Assembly (NCBI GenBank): GCA_037349105.1
Contig: JAYJMM010000124.1
Location: forward strand, 5,006,001 to 5,070,000
Length of the DNA: 64,000 nt
Direction of reading: 5' to 3'
Origin: Limnomonas spitsbergensis
Taxonomy: Eukaryota; Chlorophyta; Chlorophyceae; Chlamydomonadales
In this document: positions 17,002 to 27,636 of the stretch, piece after piece
Layout of the letters: each line of letters starts with the position of its first letter
Numbering within the stretch: the first letter of the stretch is position 1
The notes under the pieces: generated by a model
Told to the model about the DNA's origin: nothing
Seen by the model: only the letters and a program-made list of their open reading frames with translations
Databases searched by the model: none
Position numbers and translations under genes: made by a program

Positions 17002-20000
17002 ATGTCCGACAGTGACAGCGAGGATGACAAGCCTCTAGCAATGAGGCGTACAGTGCCTGTCGTTGAAGCCGTGCCGATCAAGCCCAAACCCGTGGCGAAG
17101 CCCATGCCTGAGGCCAAGCCCAAGCCCGTGTCGAAGCCCAAGCCCAAGTCGACCCCCAATTCACCTGCTGTGAAAGCATCCCCTCGAGTCTCCAAGTCAG
17201 TAGCACCTCAGGCAAGACCAAAAGCAGCTGTTAAAAGACCAGCTGAAGCATCCGAAGATGATGACGACGATGACGGACCCAGCTCTACCCCATCCTCGGA
17301 CGGAGACAGCGACGTCCCCCTTGCCAGGCGCGCCAGTGACCGAAGCAGGCCTGCTGGCGCGCCTGTGCCAAAGCGACCGCGTAGAAGTGGTTCGAGTTCG
17401 AACAGAGCTACTACGACGAGGCCGGTCAAAACTGGCGGCCAGGTGATGTGGCAGACACTGCACCATCACGGCGTCCTTTTCCCCCCCGAGTACGAGCGGC
17501 ACAACGTGAAAATGCTTTACGATGGCAAGCCAGTGGAACTAACAAAAGACCAGGAGGTGCGGCTTCTTGGCCTTCCTGAACATCAAGTGTTGCATGGGCG
17601 ACAGGGTGGCACTTGTACATGCACTTGACACAGGTATCCAAAGCATGTATCCGATTATTTCACTTTGACAGAATCTCTGTAATCGTGAACTGATGGCATT
17701 TAATGCTTAATAGCTTAAGAATGCAGGAGATACCTGAAGTGTTAGCATGCAGCATGTGTTCTTGAAACTCAAGTGTGCTTTCCTGCCCATGACCGCCCAT
17801 GACTTCCCACCCATGATATCCCACGATTCCAAGCATTATAGAGGGGCCATGATTGCCTTATATAGCACTCGTCACGCTTCCCATGCATCTGGATCTTCAT
17901 GCTCCCCATGTATCTGGATCCTCAAGCTCCCCATGTGTCTGGATCTTCAAGATCCCATGCATTTGGATCTTCAGCTTTGTCATGCATCTGGATCTTCTAA
18001 ACATCCATGTATCAGGATCTTCATTATTCCCATGCATCTAAATATGCAACATCCCCATGTACCTGGAATCTGGATCTTCTACATCCTCATACACATAAAT
18101 CTTGAAGCTCCCCTTACATCTGGATCTTCAACATCCCTGTGCATGATCTTCAAGGGTTCAAGCCCCCCATGCATTTATGTCTTCAAGCTATTAATGTGTC
18201 TGGATGTTCAACCTCCCCATGTATATGGACCTGCAGGAGGTGGCCTCGATGTTTGCAGTGATGAAGGAGACGGACTACATGACGAAGCCGACCTTCATCA
18301 AGAACTTTTGGGATGGATTCAAGGCAGAGCTGGGACCCAAGCACGTCATCAAGAGCCTTGAGAAGTGCGACTTCACGCCCATCTACGAGCACCTTCAGGC
18401 CGAGCGGGAGAAAAAGAAGGCTGAGCCAAGGGAGGTAGGTCGACGACTGTCCTGCATTTTGTTTGTATCTGGTGTGCGTGTGACATGATACAAGAAAGAA
18501 AGAAAGGTACGTACGCCCCGTGGGGGGCGTGAGAGTTAGGAAACAGCCTGGGCCGAAGCCACATCCGCGCCGTTACCGTGACATGATACATTCATGCTAG
18601 ACATCTGCTGGTATTAACGTTTCCAGTAAAAACATTTTTTTTTACTACAGGTTAAAATCAAGCAGAAGGCAGACAAGGACGCAATAGAGGGGAAGTACAA
18701 GAAGGCAATGGTGGACGGGAAGCCTGAGGAGGTAGGTCTTGCTTACCACTGCTGATTCCACGTATCCCCTTCAACTCCTGACGCACTTGGTCTGGACCGG
18801 ATCAAGGCAATGAAGAGCTGCAGAAGCTTCGAAATCATCAGCATGTAGCAAGGCATGTGCAGTTGTGCACTGCGAAACGCTCCTTCTTCTCCTTATCTCA
18901 TAAAGTCATAATACTATAATAGAAGTTGACAACTGCTGCGTGGAGCCTCTGGGTATATTTCCCTCTCTGTAAACTTCTATCCGAAACCCTGCACCCATGT
19001 TGACAGCTGCCGCATGCTTTTCTTACCTCGTCAATCTTGAACCCTGAACCCAGGTTGGCAACTGCCGCGTGGAGCCTCCGGGCCTCTTCCGTGGGCGAGG
19101 GGAGCACCCGAGGATGGGTAAGATCAAGAAGCGGGTCTATCCGAGAGACGTAACGATCAATATCGGCAAGGGCGAGCCTATTCCGGAGCATCCGTACCCG
19201 GACCAGAAGTGGAAGGAGGTCCGGCACGACCAGACAGTGACGTGGCTGGCTTTCTGGAAGGACACCATCGCTGAGAAGGAGACCAAGGTCAGTTGGACTG
19301 TAGGGAGGAAAGCAAGGGACAACTGATGGGGGGGAGGGGACTCAAAATGGTAATGGTATAAGTGCAAATTTTGAATCAAGCCATGGAAATCCTATAATCT
19401 GCCGCCTTCTGAATTATGTTGTCAATGCTGGTCGTGTTGAGCTATTGGATGCTGCCAACTCCAAGGCTGTCCATATGTACATTGCTGCACATTGATATAT
19501 TAGGCAGAGCATCATATTGTTATGATTCATATCTTTTTATCCAGGCCTGCTAATGCCCAGCTTACGGCTTTGCTGCTTTAATGACTCCTCTCAGTATGTC
19601 TTCCTGGGGGCTACCTCCGCGTTCAAGGCCGACAGTGACCTGGCCAAGTACGAGAAAGCACGCAAGCTGAAGGACCTGATTGACAGCATCAGGACCAACT
19701 ACGAGGCGGTGAGATAGCGGAATATGGAGCCGGTTCAATGTCACATTCAGTGTGCACCAGACCACCTTTGGCACGTAAGATGAAGGGCCTCGTCGACAGC
19801 ATCAGGAACAACTTAGCCCTGAGGCTGTGAGATGGCAGGGTGCAGTGTGGAAGGGCATGTTCATATATGATGCAAGAGGCTTGTGAGGTTCCTCTGTTAA
19901 CATGGACACGAATTAGTTGTGATTTGCGCAGCCACCATGAAGGATGGGGTCATGTTTGAACAATAGAGGCTAGAGTGTACTTACCTGGCATTCTGTCTCC

Positions 20001-22325
20001 TTTTCAGGACTGGGATAGCACAGACATGAAGAGGCGGCAGATGGCTGTTGCCATCTACTTTCTGGACAAGCTGGCGCTGCGAGCAGGGCACGAAAAGGAT
20101 GAGGACGAAGCAGACACTGTCGGCTGCTGCTCGCTGAAGGTGGGTGTGTGAAGGAGGAGGGACATGACGAGTGCATGGGCAGCATGTTATGTTTTCAAAA
20201 CGGACACATGCAACAAAAATCAAAACTGTCCAAGCATGTCCAGACAGATGCTGGAGGATCTATTCGGTGTCAAGTTTTGGAATGTTCTGGCTGGCTGATC
20301 AAGATGACGCCTTCTACTAGAATGCTTGCCCAAGCACAATGCATCATAGCATCGTGCTCTAGGAAGCATGCTAATGGAGGGCGTCATCGGGGCACTTCAT
20401 CTAATTCTGACTAGAATTGACTGATGTATGTCCTGCCTAATTGCAGGTGGAGAATGTGGAGATGGTCCCTCCCAACAAGATCACGTTTGACTTCCTCGGT
20501 AAAGATTCCATCAAGTACGAGAACACGGTGGAGGTGCCCCCCAAGGTAGGTAAACCATGATGGTCTGACCATTGTGTTACATTGAGCCGGTGCGACGCCA
20601 CCTTTGAAGAGCTACCGGGTGGGCCAAACCTGGACCGGCCCGAAGCCGGTGGACCTAGCAGCAGGGCTATAGGCTGTGATATAGCTGTACTGTGGCTGAC
20701 GTGCGTAGAAGTTCACTGTTTTGTGCTTTGTCCCCTTCACATATGTTTGAAAGGCTTGATTCTCAAATATCTGAGGAGAGTGGCCAGTGGCCAGGCTGTT
20801 TGTTGAATTGCGGTGAACGGGATTTTGACTTTGGCTGTTTGAATTCGATTGCAATATGCATACATACTGACAGATGATGTTGCATTGGTGGACATGAGAG
20901 CATTGGGCAGCCACCGCTGTGTTCTGCTTACGACCAAGCCTGTGGCCGAAGGCCCGAGCACAGGGCTTGCTACACCAGACCATGCTGTCCGTAGGTTGGA
21001 CTTAAGCTTGCGTGTTACATTATATATTACATGCCCTCCTTGAAATATCACTGCTCATCATGCCACCTGCCTTCCCTGGTCAGGTGTACAAAAACGTGGA
21101 GAAGTTCAGGACAATAGACAACAGCGGCCATAGGAAAGGGGCGGGCGCGCATCTGTTTGACACGTTCGACGCCACTGCCTTGAACAAGGAACTGAGGGCT
21201 ATCTACGAGGGGCTGTCAGTCAAGGTAGGTACGGCTGGACGCAGGCCCTGCTATTCAGTTCATTTTGCGAGTCTCAGCTACAGTTCAGCTACCTGCTGGC
21301 TTCTGGCCAGAGGCCATAAGAACGGCCAGCCATTCTGCTTGGACATGTGTATGTAGGCTGGTCAAATTTTGGCCCCAATCAGGCTTAACGACCATGGGAT
21401 AAAGACTCTGCTGCTACTTGTGGGCTGTAGACTGTGTTGCCTTCTTTTGCTGATGCTACTGCTCCTTGTGTCCTCAGGTCTTCCGGACATACAACGCCTC
21501 AATCACCCTGGACCGTCTGCTGTACGAGCATGAGGCCTTGTTCGGAGACGGTGCATCAGAGGCGGAGAAGAAGGCCAGCTATGACTTGGCCAATAAGGAG
21601 GTGCGATCTTTGTCGCTGAGGACATGTGATGTCAATCAAAAATGGCTCCCCAAGGCTTGCTGTATGGCTTTGATCCTGCGGGTGCATGCGTAGGAAGATT
21701 AGTTTTTCCCCTTAAAACAAATGTTGTTTCAGGAGTTGAATAAATCACCAAGGTCTACTAGATGTCTGTCGTCTATTCCTGCAAGATTCTGAATCTGATT
21801 TGCTCCTTGACTGTCCCTCAGGTCGCGATTCTCTGTAACCATCAACGTGCTGTGGGCAAGGCCCATGATACCCAGATGACGAAGCTGACGGAAGAGGTGG
21901 ACAAGATGAAGGTGGAGCTTAATGAGCTAAAGACGGAACTCGGGAATGGGGAGTCGGACAAGGCATCGTGAGTTTCAAGGCATAATCAGCTTGCGTGAGG
22001 CGTAAGGACATCTGATTGTTTCTATGCATAGTGATTTTGTAGATGTGTCTCATTTTGCCTGCTTAAGAGTTGATACTGACAATGCAGGATTTTGAGGAAG
22101 ATTGAGAAGAAGAAGGAGCTGATTGTCAAGAAGGAGCTCCAGATGAAGTCCAAAGAGGACATGAAGACTGTGGCCTTGGGCACGTCCAAGATCAACTACA
22201 TGGACCCGCGCATCTCCATTGCATGGTGCAAGCGGAACGACGTGCCGATCGAGCGGATTTTCGCGAAGACCTTGCTTGGCAAATTCAAATGGGCCATGGA
22301 TGTGGAGCCTGAATTCAAGTTTTAG
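17002..22325 (+). CDS. TOP1: DNA topoisomerase I (eukaryotic type IB)
   Basis: Relaxes supercoiled nuclear DNA through a transient 3'-phosphotyrosine nick. Eleven exons: 17002-17556, 18237-18434, 18651-18731, 19054-19287, 19595-19708, 20008-20139, 20447-20545, 21084-21224, 21478-21600, 21822-21967, 22088-22325. They give 686 aa with consistent phases. The N-terminal region (1-150) is charged and Lys/Pro rich with KPKP repeats, typical of the nuclear-targeting tail. The core follows ([10 protein letters not shown], the PPGLFRGRG loop, [48 protein letters not shown]), then a coiled-coil linker. The C-terminal domain has SKINYMDPR, with the catalytic Tyr at about 645, and ends in a GKFKWAMD motif. 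All hallmark blocks are present, so it should be active. Confidence 0.97.
17875..18236 (+). repeat. About 30-bp minisatellite ending in the TOP1 exon 2 acceptor
   Basis: Around a dozen diverged units of the form CCCCATG.ATCTGGATCTTCAA run through the end of intron 1. The last unit (CCCCATGTATATGGACCTGCAG, in parts) is itself the polypyrimidine/acceptor region of exon 2. Confidence 0.75.
18490..18585 (-). repeat. Short SINE-like repeat with GAAA tail, TOP1 intron 2
   Basis: An AAGAAAGAAAG tract is followed by a CGTGAGAGTTAGG block and a GGCCGAAGCCACATCCGCGCC block. The same sequence occurs in inverted orientation at 37141-37233 inside the DGK gene, there ending in CTTTCTTTCTTTC. The roughly 90-bp length and simple tail suggest a SINE-like element. 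Confidence 0.6.
18926..19090 (+). repeat. Acceptor-side echo, TOP1 exon 4
   Basis: The real exon start (GTTGGCAACTGCCGCGTGGA at 19054) is preceded by diverged copies near 18926 (GTTGACAACTGCTGCGTGGA) and 18998 (GTTGACAGCTGCCGCATG). The intervening text is also duplicated (CCTGCACCCATG versus CCTGAACCCAGG). Confidence 0.8.
19640..19838 (+). repeat. Donor-side echo, TOP1 exon 5
   Basis: The exon 5 end (AAGGACCTGATTGACAGCATC..GTGAGATAGCGG) is repeated in the intron at about 19778-19838 as AAGGGCCTCGTCGACAGCATC..GTGAGATGGCAGG, including a GTGAGAT donor. Confidence 0.8.
20590..20700 (-). repeat. Family A repeat, TOP1 intron 7
   Basis: Inverted copy: GGGCCAAACCTGGACCGGCC, GAAGCCGGTGGACCTAGCAG, then a TATAGCTG end. 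A further diverged stretch lies at 20890-21000. Confidence 0.55.
21265..21400 (+). repeat. Family A repeat, TOP1 intron 8
   Basis: CTCAGCTACAGTTCAGCTAC opens the copy, followed by a GGCTTCTGGCCAGAGGCC palindrome-like block and GGCTGGTCAAATTTTGGCCC. Confidence 0.65.
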
Positions 22326-22924
22326 GTGGATCCACGATTGCTGGCCCGTATGCATGGTTGACCCGTCGAGACCATATTTCCTTGAGTTTCTTGTGGGTTT
22401 CTTTATTTGGTTACTAGAACTGTGTTGTGACCATGTCAGTTGTCCTGCAGGCCCAACGTATTTCCGCTGATGCTGCTATGTTGGGGACAGTTATTCGGAC
22501 CCCCCTGATTGCCTGCATGCATTTCATTGAGAGGACAGGCCCAAGACAGGGATCTGACTATCTGAGAGGACAGGCCAAACACATAAATCTGAACTGAGTC
22601 TTACTGTTTGGCTCATTTCAGAGGACCAGACATGTGAGCATATTTAATGTATCTGTATCTTGAATTGTTGCATTAAGTAAGGATGGAAATATGGAATACG
22701 TGCAAGGAGAAAAGGATACGGCAAAATGTAGACAACGCCTGATTACTTTATTTTCGTGGCTTTCGGAAGAACCCTGCCATCTTAGACCTCTCCCGCTTCG
22801 AGATTGCCCTGTGAGCACGCAATCTCACCTCATAGGTGAACTGAATTAGGCTGCAAGGTGCTGTCTCTTGTGGCGTCGATATTCCTACGAAGTGCTCGAT
22901 TCGGGGCTGCCACTGGTCAAGGGA

Positions 22925-25759
22925 ATGAAGCAGATCAAAGCTTTCTTGAGAGGCTCAGAAAACGTGCGTGAATCTGGTCGTCCTCAAGAGCTGCAGGTCG
23001 ATTCCCGAAGCACGTCGGAGAGAATGCCACTACCAGCTCAACCCCGGCCAGAAACTGCCGCTGCGTCTGGGTATGTCAGAGTGTACATGGTTGTCTGTAT
23101 CTGTTTCGTGAAGCGATTCGCCTTGTACGTAGGATTCACGAGCGTGAAAGCACTTCAGAGGATAAATCAACTGCCCCTCAAGCCCCGTCAAGCTTCTACT
23201 GCCCCATCAGCATGGAGTTTATGGTGGATCCTGTCATGGTGGCTACTGGCCATACCTATGACCGAGCTTGCATCGAAAGATGGGTGTCACAGGGGAATAA
23301 GAGCTGCCCCGTCACTGGGATGCGCCTTCGGCACCTGGAGCTCACCCCAAATTATGCATTACGTACAGCCATTCAGGTAATAATATTGTGTAGACCTTCA
23401 CCCTCGCAGCATGCTGACTCCAACTGTGCCCTCAGGAATGGGCGGCCAACCACCGCGTCGCTATGACATCGACCGGCAAATCATTGGCGCTACCCCCTAT
23501 AATGTCGAAGCAGCAGGAAGAAACAGCTGTCGAGCTCCCTAACATTCTTCAGGTACCGTCCGTCTCCTCAAATCTACCCTCCATGTACGACCAGAATGGA
23601 GAACCTTAAACAAAACATCACACACACTACCCGCTTGCAGGGGCATGATGAGATCGTCTGGGCGGTTGAGGTGCATGGCCCCAGGCTGTTCTCTGCCAGT
23701 GCTGACAAGACGATCAGAGTATGGAACATCGAATCTAGGCGGTGTGAGCAGGTCATGGAAGACCACACGAGGCCGGTCTTATCATTAGCCATCTCAAACG
23801 GAAAGATCTACTCAGGCAGCTATGACTATAACATTAAGGTGTGCTGACATGCAGGCTTGGGTAACTGCTAAATTTGTGGAATACCCGTTGCATTGTTGCA
23901 ATATATGCAGACATTATGGTCACTCTTGTTCAGACAGTTCCTCCATAACTGTCCAGGTTTGGGACATCAACTCCCTGATGCGCATCAAGACGCTGTCAGG
24001 CCACACAGATGCAGTCAGGGCATTGGCCATCGCTGGTGGAAAGCTGTTTTCTGGGAGCTACGATGGCAGGTGCGGCGGTCATCGAGCCCTCAGCATGAGG
24101 TTTCCCAGCGCAGCAAACATACATGCCCTCCTCCTGAAAGCATTCCCACCTTTTGGCGGCATCAGTGATCGCCTGCTAGCTGCTGAGACCTGACAAACCC
24201 AGCCACAGCTGCAATACTGTAGATTTGCTTTGCCTTCCCTCATAATTAACCTTGTTTGGGGTTGAGGGATCCATGAAATACTCATTATCGATCGTCGGCG
24301 CTGGTTTCAGTCAGGAATTAAGAGTTTTGATTGGTAATTTGCCCTGAGGGCAGCATCAAAACAAAACGTTTTTTGATACCCGAGGGAAGGCAAAGCAAAT
24401 CTACGGTAGTGCAACCTGGCTTGCACAAAGCCCAAGCAGTGTCCGCGTCTGGGATGACGCCACAGTGCAGTGGTGCACTGCTAAGAGGTGGTCAAGGGCG
24501 GTAATAGGCCTGTGAACACTCTGGCGCTCAGCACCAGCTGCATGTCACTAGACTGGGGTTGACAACAAGGAACTGCTTAAATGCTTAATCCCCGCCCATG
24601 CTGTGTCCGCGTGTGGGATGAACCCACGCTGCACTGCATGGAGGTGCTTCAGGGACACAGCAGGCCTGTCAGGCCGTTGATGCAGTGCAGACGCTGCATG
24701 TTCTTTGACTGGGGCCTCAAGTCTATCATGATAAACCCCTGCCTGTGCAGTGTCCGCGTCTGGGATGAAACCACGCTGCACTGCCTAGAGGTGCTCAAGG
24801 GGCATGTCGGGCCCGTGAGGACACTGGTGCACTGCGGGAGCTGCATGTTCTCAGGCAGCTACGATAAGACGGTCCGCGTGTGGGATGTGCGCACGCTGGA
24901 GTGCAAGGCCACGCTGAGCGGACACACGAGCGCTGTCCGCGCGCTCGTGGCTTCTCCCACCCGGGTATTCTCAGGCTCGGATGACGCGACTGTGAAGGTA
25001 GGGCTTCTAATCACCTGTGTTCACTGCTGCATGGCTCAGCTGCGGTCCAGCTAGACTTAAGCTACCTCCTGGCCTCTGGCAGGAGGCCTCGCTGGCCATG
25101 CTGTATGGGCCTGTGTCTCACAGCATGTCCAGGTTAGGCCCCAAACGGGCCTCTTGCGGCCGTATTGCGGCATAGTGAAGGAAGACATAGCTGGTAAGAA
25201 GCATACTGGATGCCTTACCTGATCTCGGGATTTTGTCTGGCAGCTGATCCTGATCCTGCAGGTTGGTTCTAGAACAGGAATGGATGCCCTTACGATAGAG
25301 GCTGGCCTGGTGGGTTGGTTCGCCTACTGAAGGTGTTCTGTTAAGGATGATGTCTTATCTATGGGGTGTTCTGCGCAGGTGTGGGATGCGGAAACCCTTA
25401 AGTGCTTGAAGACCCTGGAGGGCCACGGAGACAACGTGCGCGTGCTGGCCGTTGGCGACCGCTACCTGTTCTCCGGCTCTTGGGACAAGACCATCCGGGT
25501 CTGGGACATCAACACACTGGAGTGCGTCAAGGTTCTGGAGGGCCACTCGGAGGCCGTGCTGGCGTTGGCTGTGGGTGGCGGCAACCTCGTGTCGGGCTCT
25601 TACGACACGACTGTCCGCTTTTGGGACCTCGAAACGTTTCAGTGCATACGCAAGTGTGACGGCCATGCGGATGCCGTGAGGGTGCTCACTGCAGATGGTG
25701 CCCATGTCTTCTCAGGTGCGTATGACGGCTCAATTGGAGTGTGGAAGTGCGCTGCATGA
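22925..25759 (+). CDS. U-box and WD40-repeat protein, probable E3 ubiquitin ligase
   Basis: Seven exons: 22925-23070, 23133-23376, 23436-23552, 23641-23838, 23957-24069, 24751-24997, 25379-25759. They give 481 aa. A U-box spans about 70-130 (FYCPISMEFMVDPV, TGHTYDRACIERW, CPVTGMRL), the fold that recruits ubiquitin-charged E2 enzymes. It is followed by a short linker and about seven WD40 units (170-481; SADKTIRVWN, SGSWDKTIRVWD, SGSYDTTVRFWD), forming a propeller that should bind the substrate. The repeat set resembles the TRAF7-type propeller, but the N-terminal domain is a U-box. The start is the first in-frame ATG. Intron 1 is only 62 bp but restores frame exactly. Substrate unknown. Confidence 0.88.
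24215..24409 (+). mobile_element. MITE (about 195 bp), intron 5 of the U-box/WD40 gene
   Basis: Terminal inverted repeats: TACTGTAGATTTGCTTTGCC at the left, and GGCAAAGCAAATCTACGGTA at the right, its near-perfect reverse complement. The TIRs extend to about 28 bp including CTTCCCTC/GAGGGAAG. TGCAA occurs close to both ends. A second copy sits at 37836-38018. Confidence 0.8.
24428..24870 (+). repeat. Acceptor-side echo of the WD40 exon 6, three copies
   Basis: The real exon start (CAG then TGTCCGCGTCTGGGATGA at 24751) is preceded by copies near 24438 (CAG|TGTCCGCGTCTGGGATGA) and 24605 (CTG|TGTCCGCGTGTGGGATGA), each followed by the diverged remainder of the WD unit. The second copy keeps an open frame into the real exon but lost the AG. 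The first keeps AG and then decays. Confidence 0.85.
25025..25190 (+). repeat. Family A repeat, U-box/WD40 intron 6
   Basis: CAGCTGCGGTCCAGCTAGAC opens the copy, followed by GGCCTCTGGCAGGAGGCC, GTCCAGGTTAGGCCCCAAA and a CGGCCGTATTGCGGCA end. Confidence 0.65.
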
Positions 25760-26744
25760 GCTGCAGCCTGCAGGGGTGTGCATTGTGCAAGCTGAGATTG
25801 GAACCAGTAAAATGCATGCACGCTCCCTTGAGTGACGCGCTCTCTCCATTGGGAGACATGCTATGGACCCATCTGGGTGGTGGACGTGCGCAGCGTACCA
25901 TACTTACAGTTGGAGGGCTTGTAATAATTTGTTTATTGCCAGGTTTGTTGCTTGCTTTCCTTGGATTTCGATTTGTAGGGAGCTGTGGAGAGTGCTCTCT
26001 CGTCGAGCCATTATCATGACACATGAAGTGCCAAAATAGCAGCTCAGGACTGATGGGGTCGTGTTTCAGCTACATAGCTCAGTGTTTTAATCTCAATTTC
26101 CCCGCGGCCCAGACTCGGGGCTTCGCAATGCCCAAGGTGTTGCCACAGGGGACATGCTAAGCCGGATCTCAACCGTTTTTCTCCCCCGTCATTGACACAT
26201 TTCCATGCCAACATTCCTAGGTTCGTTCCCAGTGTATGACACCGCTACCAAGGTTTTTTTTCTTAGCCTCTCGCACGGCATTTCTCTCTTTTAGCTTTCC
26301 AGGTGTGTCTGCGGCCAGGGCCAATTGGGTCTTTATGTCATGTGGTGCACATTTAAGCACTGGCGACGTTTTGCATAAGTTATGTGAGCTATGCAATCCT
26401 GAAGTGAAGCTTGTGGCCCATTCAAACCGCAAGACTGTTATTGTATTAAATTATCGTGGTACCGATATCGGACGCTTGTAACAAATGTGTCACTGCGGGA
26501 AATAATATACCGGTATCCGCCTATTCGGGAGACCTGGACAAAAAGAGACCTGACTTCCATCATCGGCAATTTCTGCCTCAGATTACCTTAGCCCGGCTGT
26601 GTGTTTTCAGGCAGTAAGCCCTGGTGTGCCATATATGAAACAGTCTAATCATATCCACCTCTCATCATCGCAGAATTGCAAAAACCTGATCAGTTCACAA
26701 TCACAGAACAATGTCTTGCAGCAGGCTGCACGTGGTTTGTCTTG

Positions 26745-26905
26745 TAGGCTGTGAGCAATTTGGTTATTCAAGACCCTGGTTCACCTGTGGATGCAACGCA
26801 CAATCCTGCCATGTGCGGGTCAATGATGTTACATCTCTGGGCCCTGCTCAAAAAAGGCTCGGCCGCGTGGGCGCCTACCTTAAGGGTGGAGAGGAAAGAA
26901 CGAAA
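26745..26905 (-). repeat. LINE-derived core fragment
   Basis: GAGCAATTTGGTTAT and ACATCTCTGGGCCCTGCTC..AAGGCTCGGCCGCGTGGGCG match the region around 31115-31170 of the decayed LINE in the same orientation. Confidence 0.55.
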
Positions 26906-27163
26906 CAAAGACCAAGGGACAGGTAAAGAAGGAGGAAATAATGTGAGGGGACAGACAAAAAGCTGAAAAGAAAGACAAAGGAAGTTCCAGCCTCTGAGAA
27001 ACGTCTACGCCTCACTGATATCTTATACGTCTTCCACAAAAGCGAAGGCATCCCACCCAAGCCTGCCCAGGTACACCTGGAAGAAGTATCTAGCACCGTT
27101 CGGAGGACCTGCCCATCCTCGCTCCCTAAATTGATCCAGCATGCATGTGCAGGTGGTAAGCTA

Positions 27164-27200
27164 TACGGTAGATTTGTATTGCCTTCCCCAGCATCATGCA
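27164..27200 (+). repeat. MITE terminus fragment
   Basis: TACGGTAGATTTGTATTGCC followed by TTCCCC matches the MITE inverted terminus. No partner end was found nearby. Confidence 0.45.
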
Positions 27201-27636
27201 GTCTCTGTTGTTCCCGTCCTCTTCCATTCCTCTGAAGATGCAAGTATTTCTCTTCCGAGCCTTAGAGACCCGACCCCTGGACAGGTGGGAACCCTGATTC
27301 AAAAAAATACATTGGATGTACCCCCGTGGATGAACCAGTTCTATAAACGTGACCACCATCCCCAGCCCACTCTTAGAAGCTTCGACCCGCTCAACAGCCA
27401 CAATCAGCGGATAATGCAACGAGAGGGGTGTTTCAAATACGAATCCACATCCACGGACATTTCGTAAACGTGAGCATTAAACACGCGCCACCCTACAGGA
27501 GGCCGCGCGCGGCTAGCCAACCATAAGTACGGCACCGAGGGTTCTTATACAAAAGGTAAAAGGAGATTTTCTGAAGCCCTCTGAAGTTGTTACGTTGCAT
27601 ATCCTATTCCTTGTTATCATCTCAATAATCTGAAAC

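Larger units (their letters stand above)
25760..27636. other. Intergenic, U-box/WD40 to RIB43A
   Basis: No supportable gene. Holds a TGTAA at 25920-25924 (possible polyadenylation signal 160 bases past the stop), a LINE-derived core at 26745-26905 and a MITE remnant near 27164-27200. Short frames elsewhere have no recognisable features. Confidence 0.5.
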
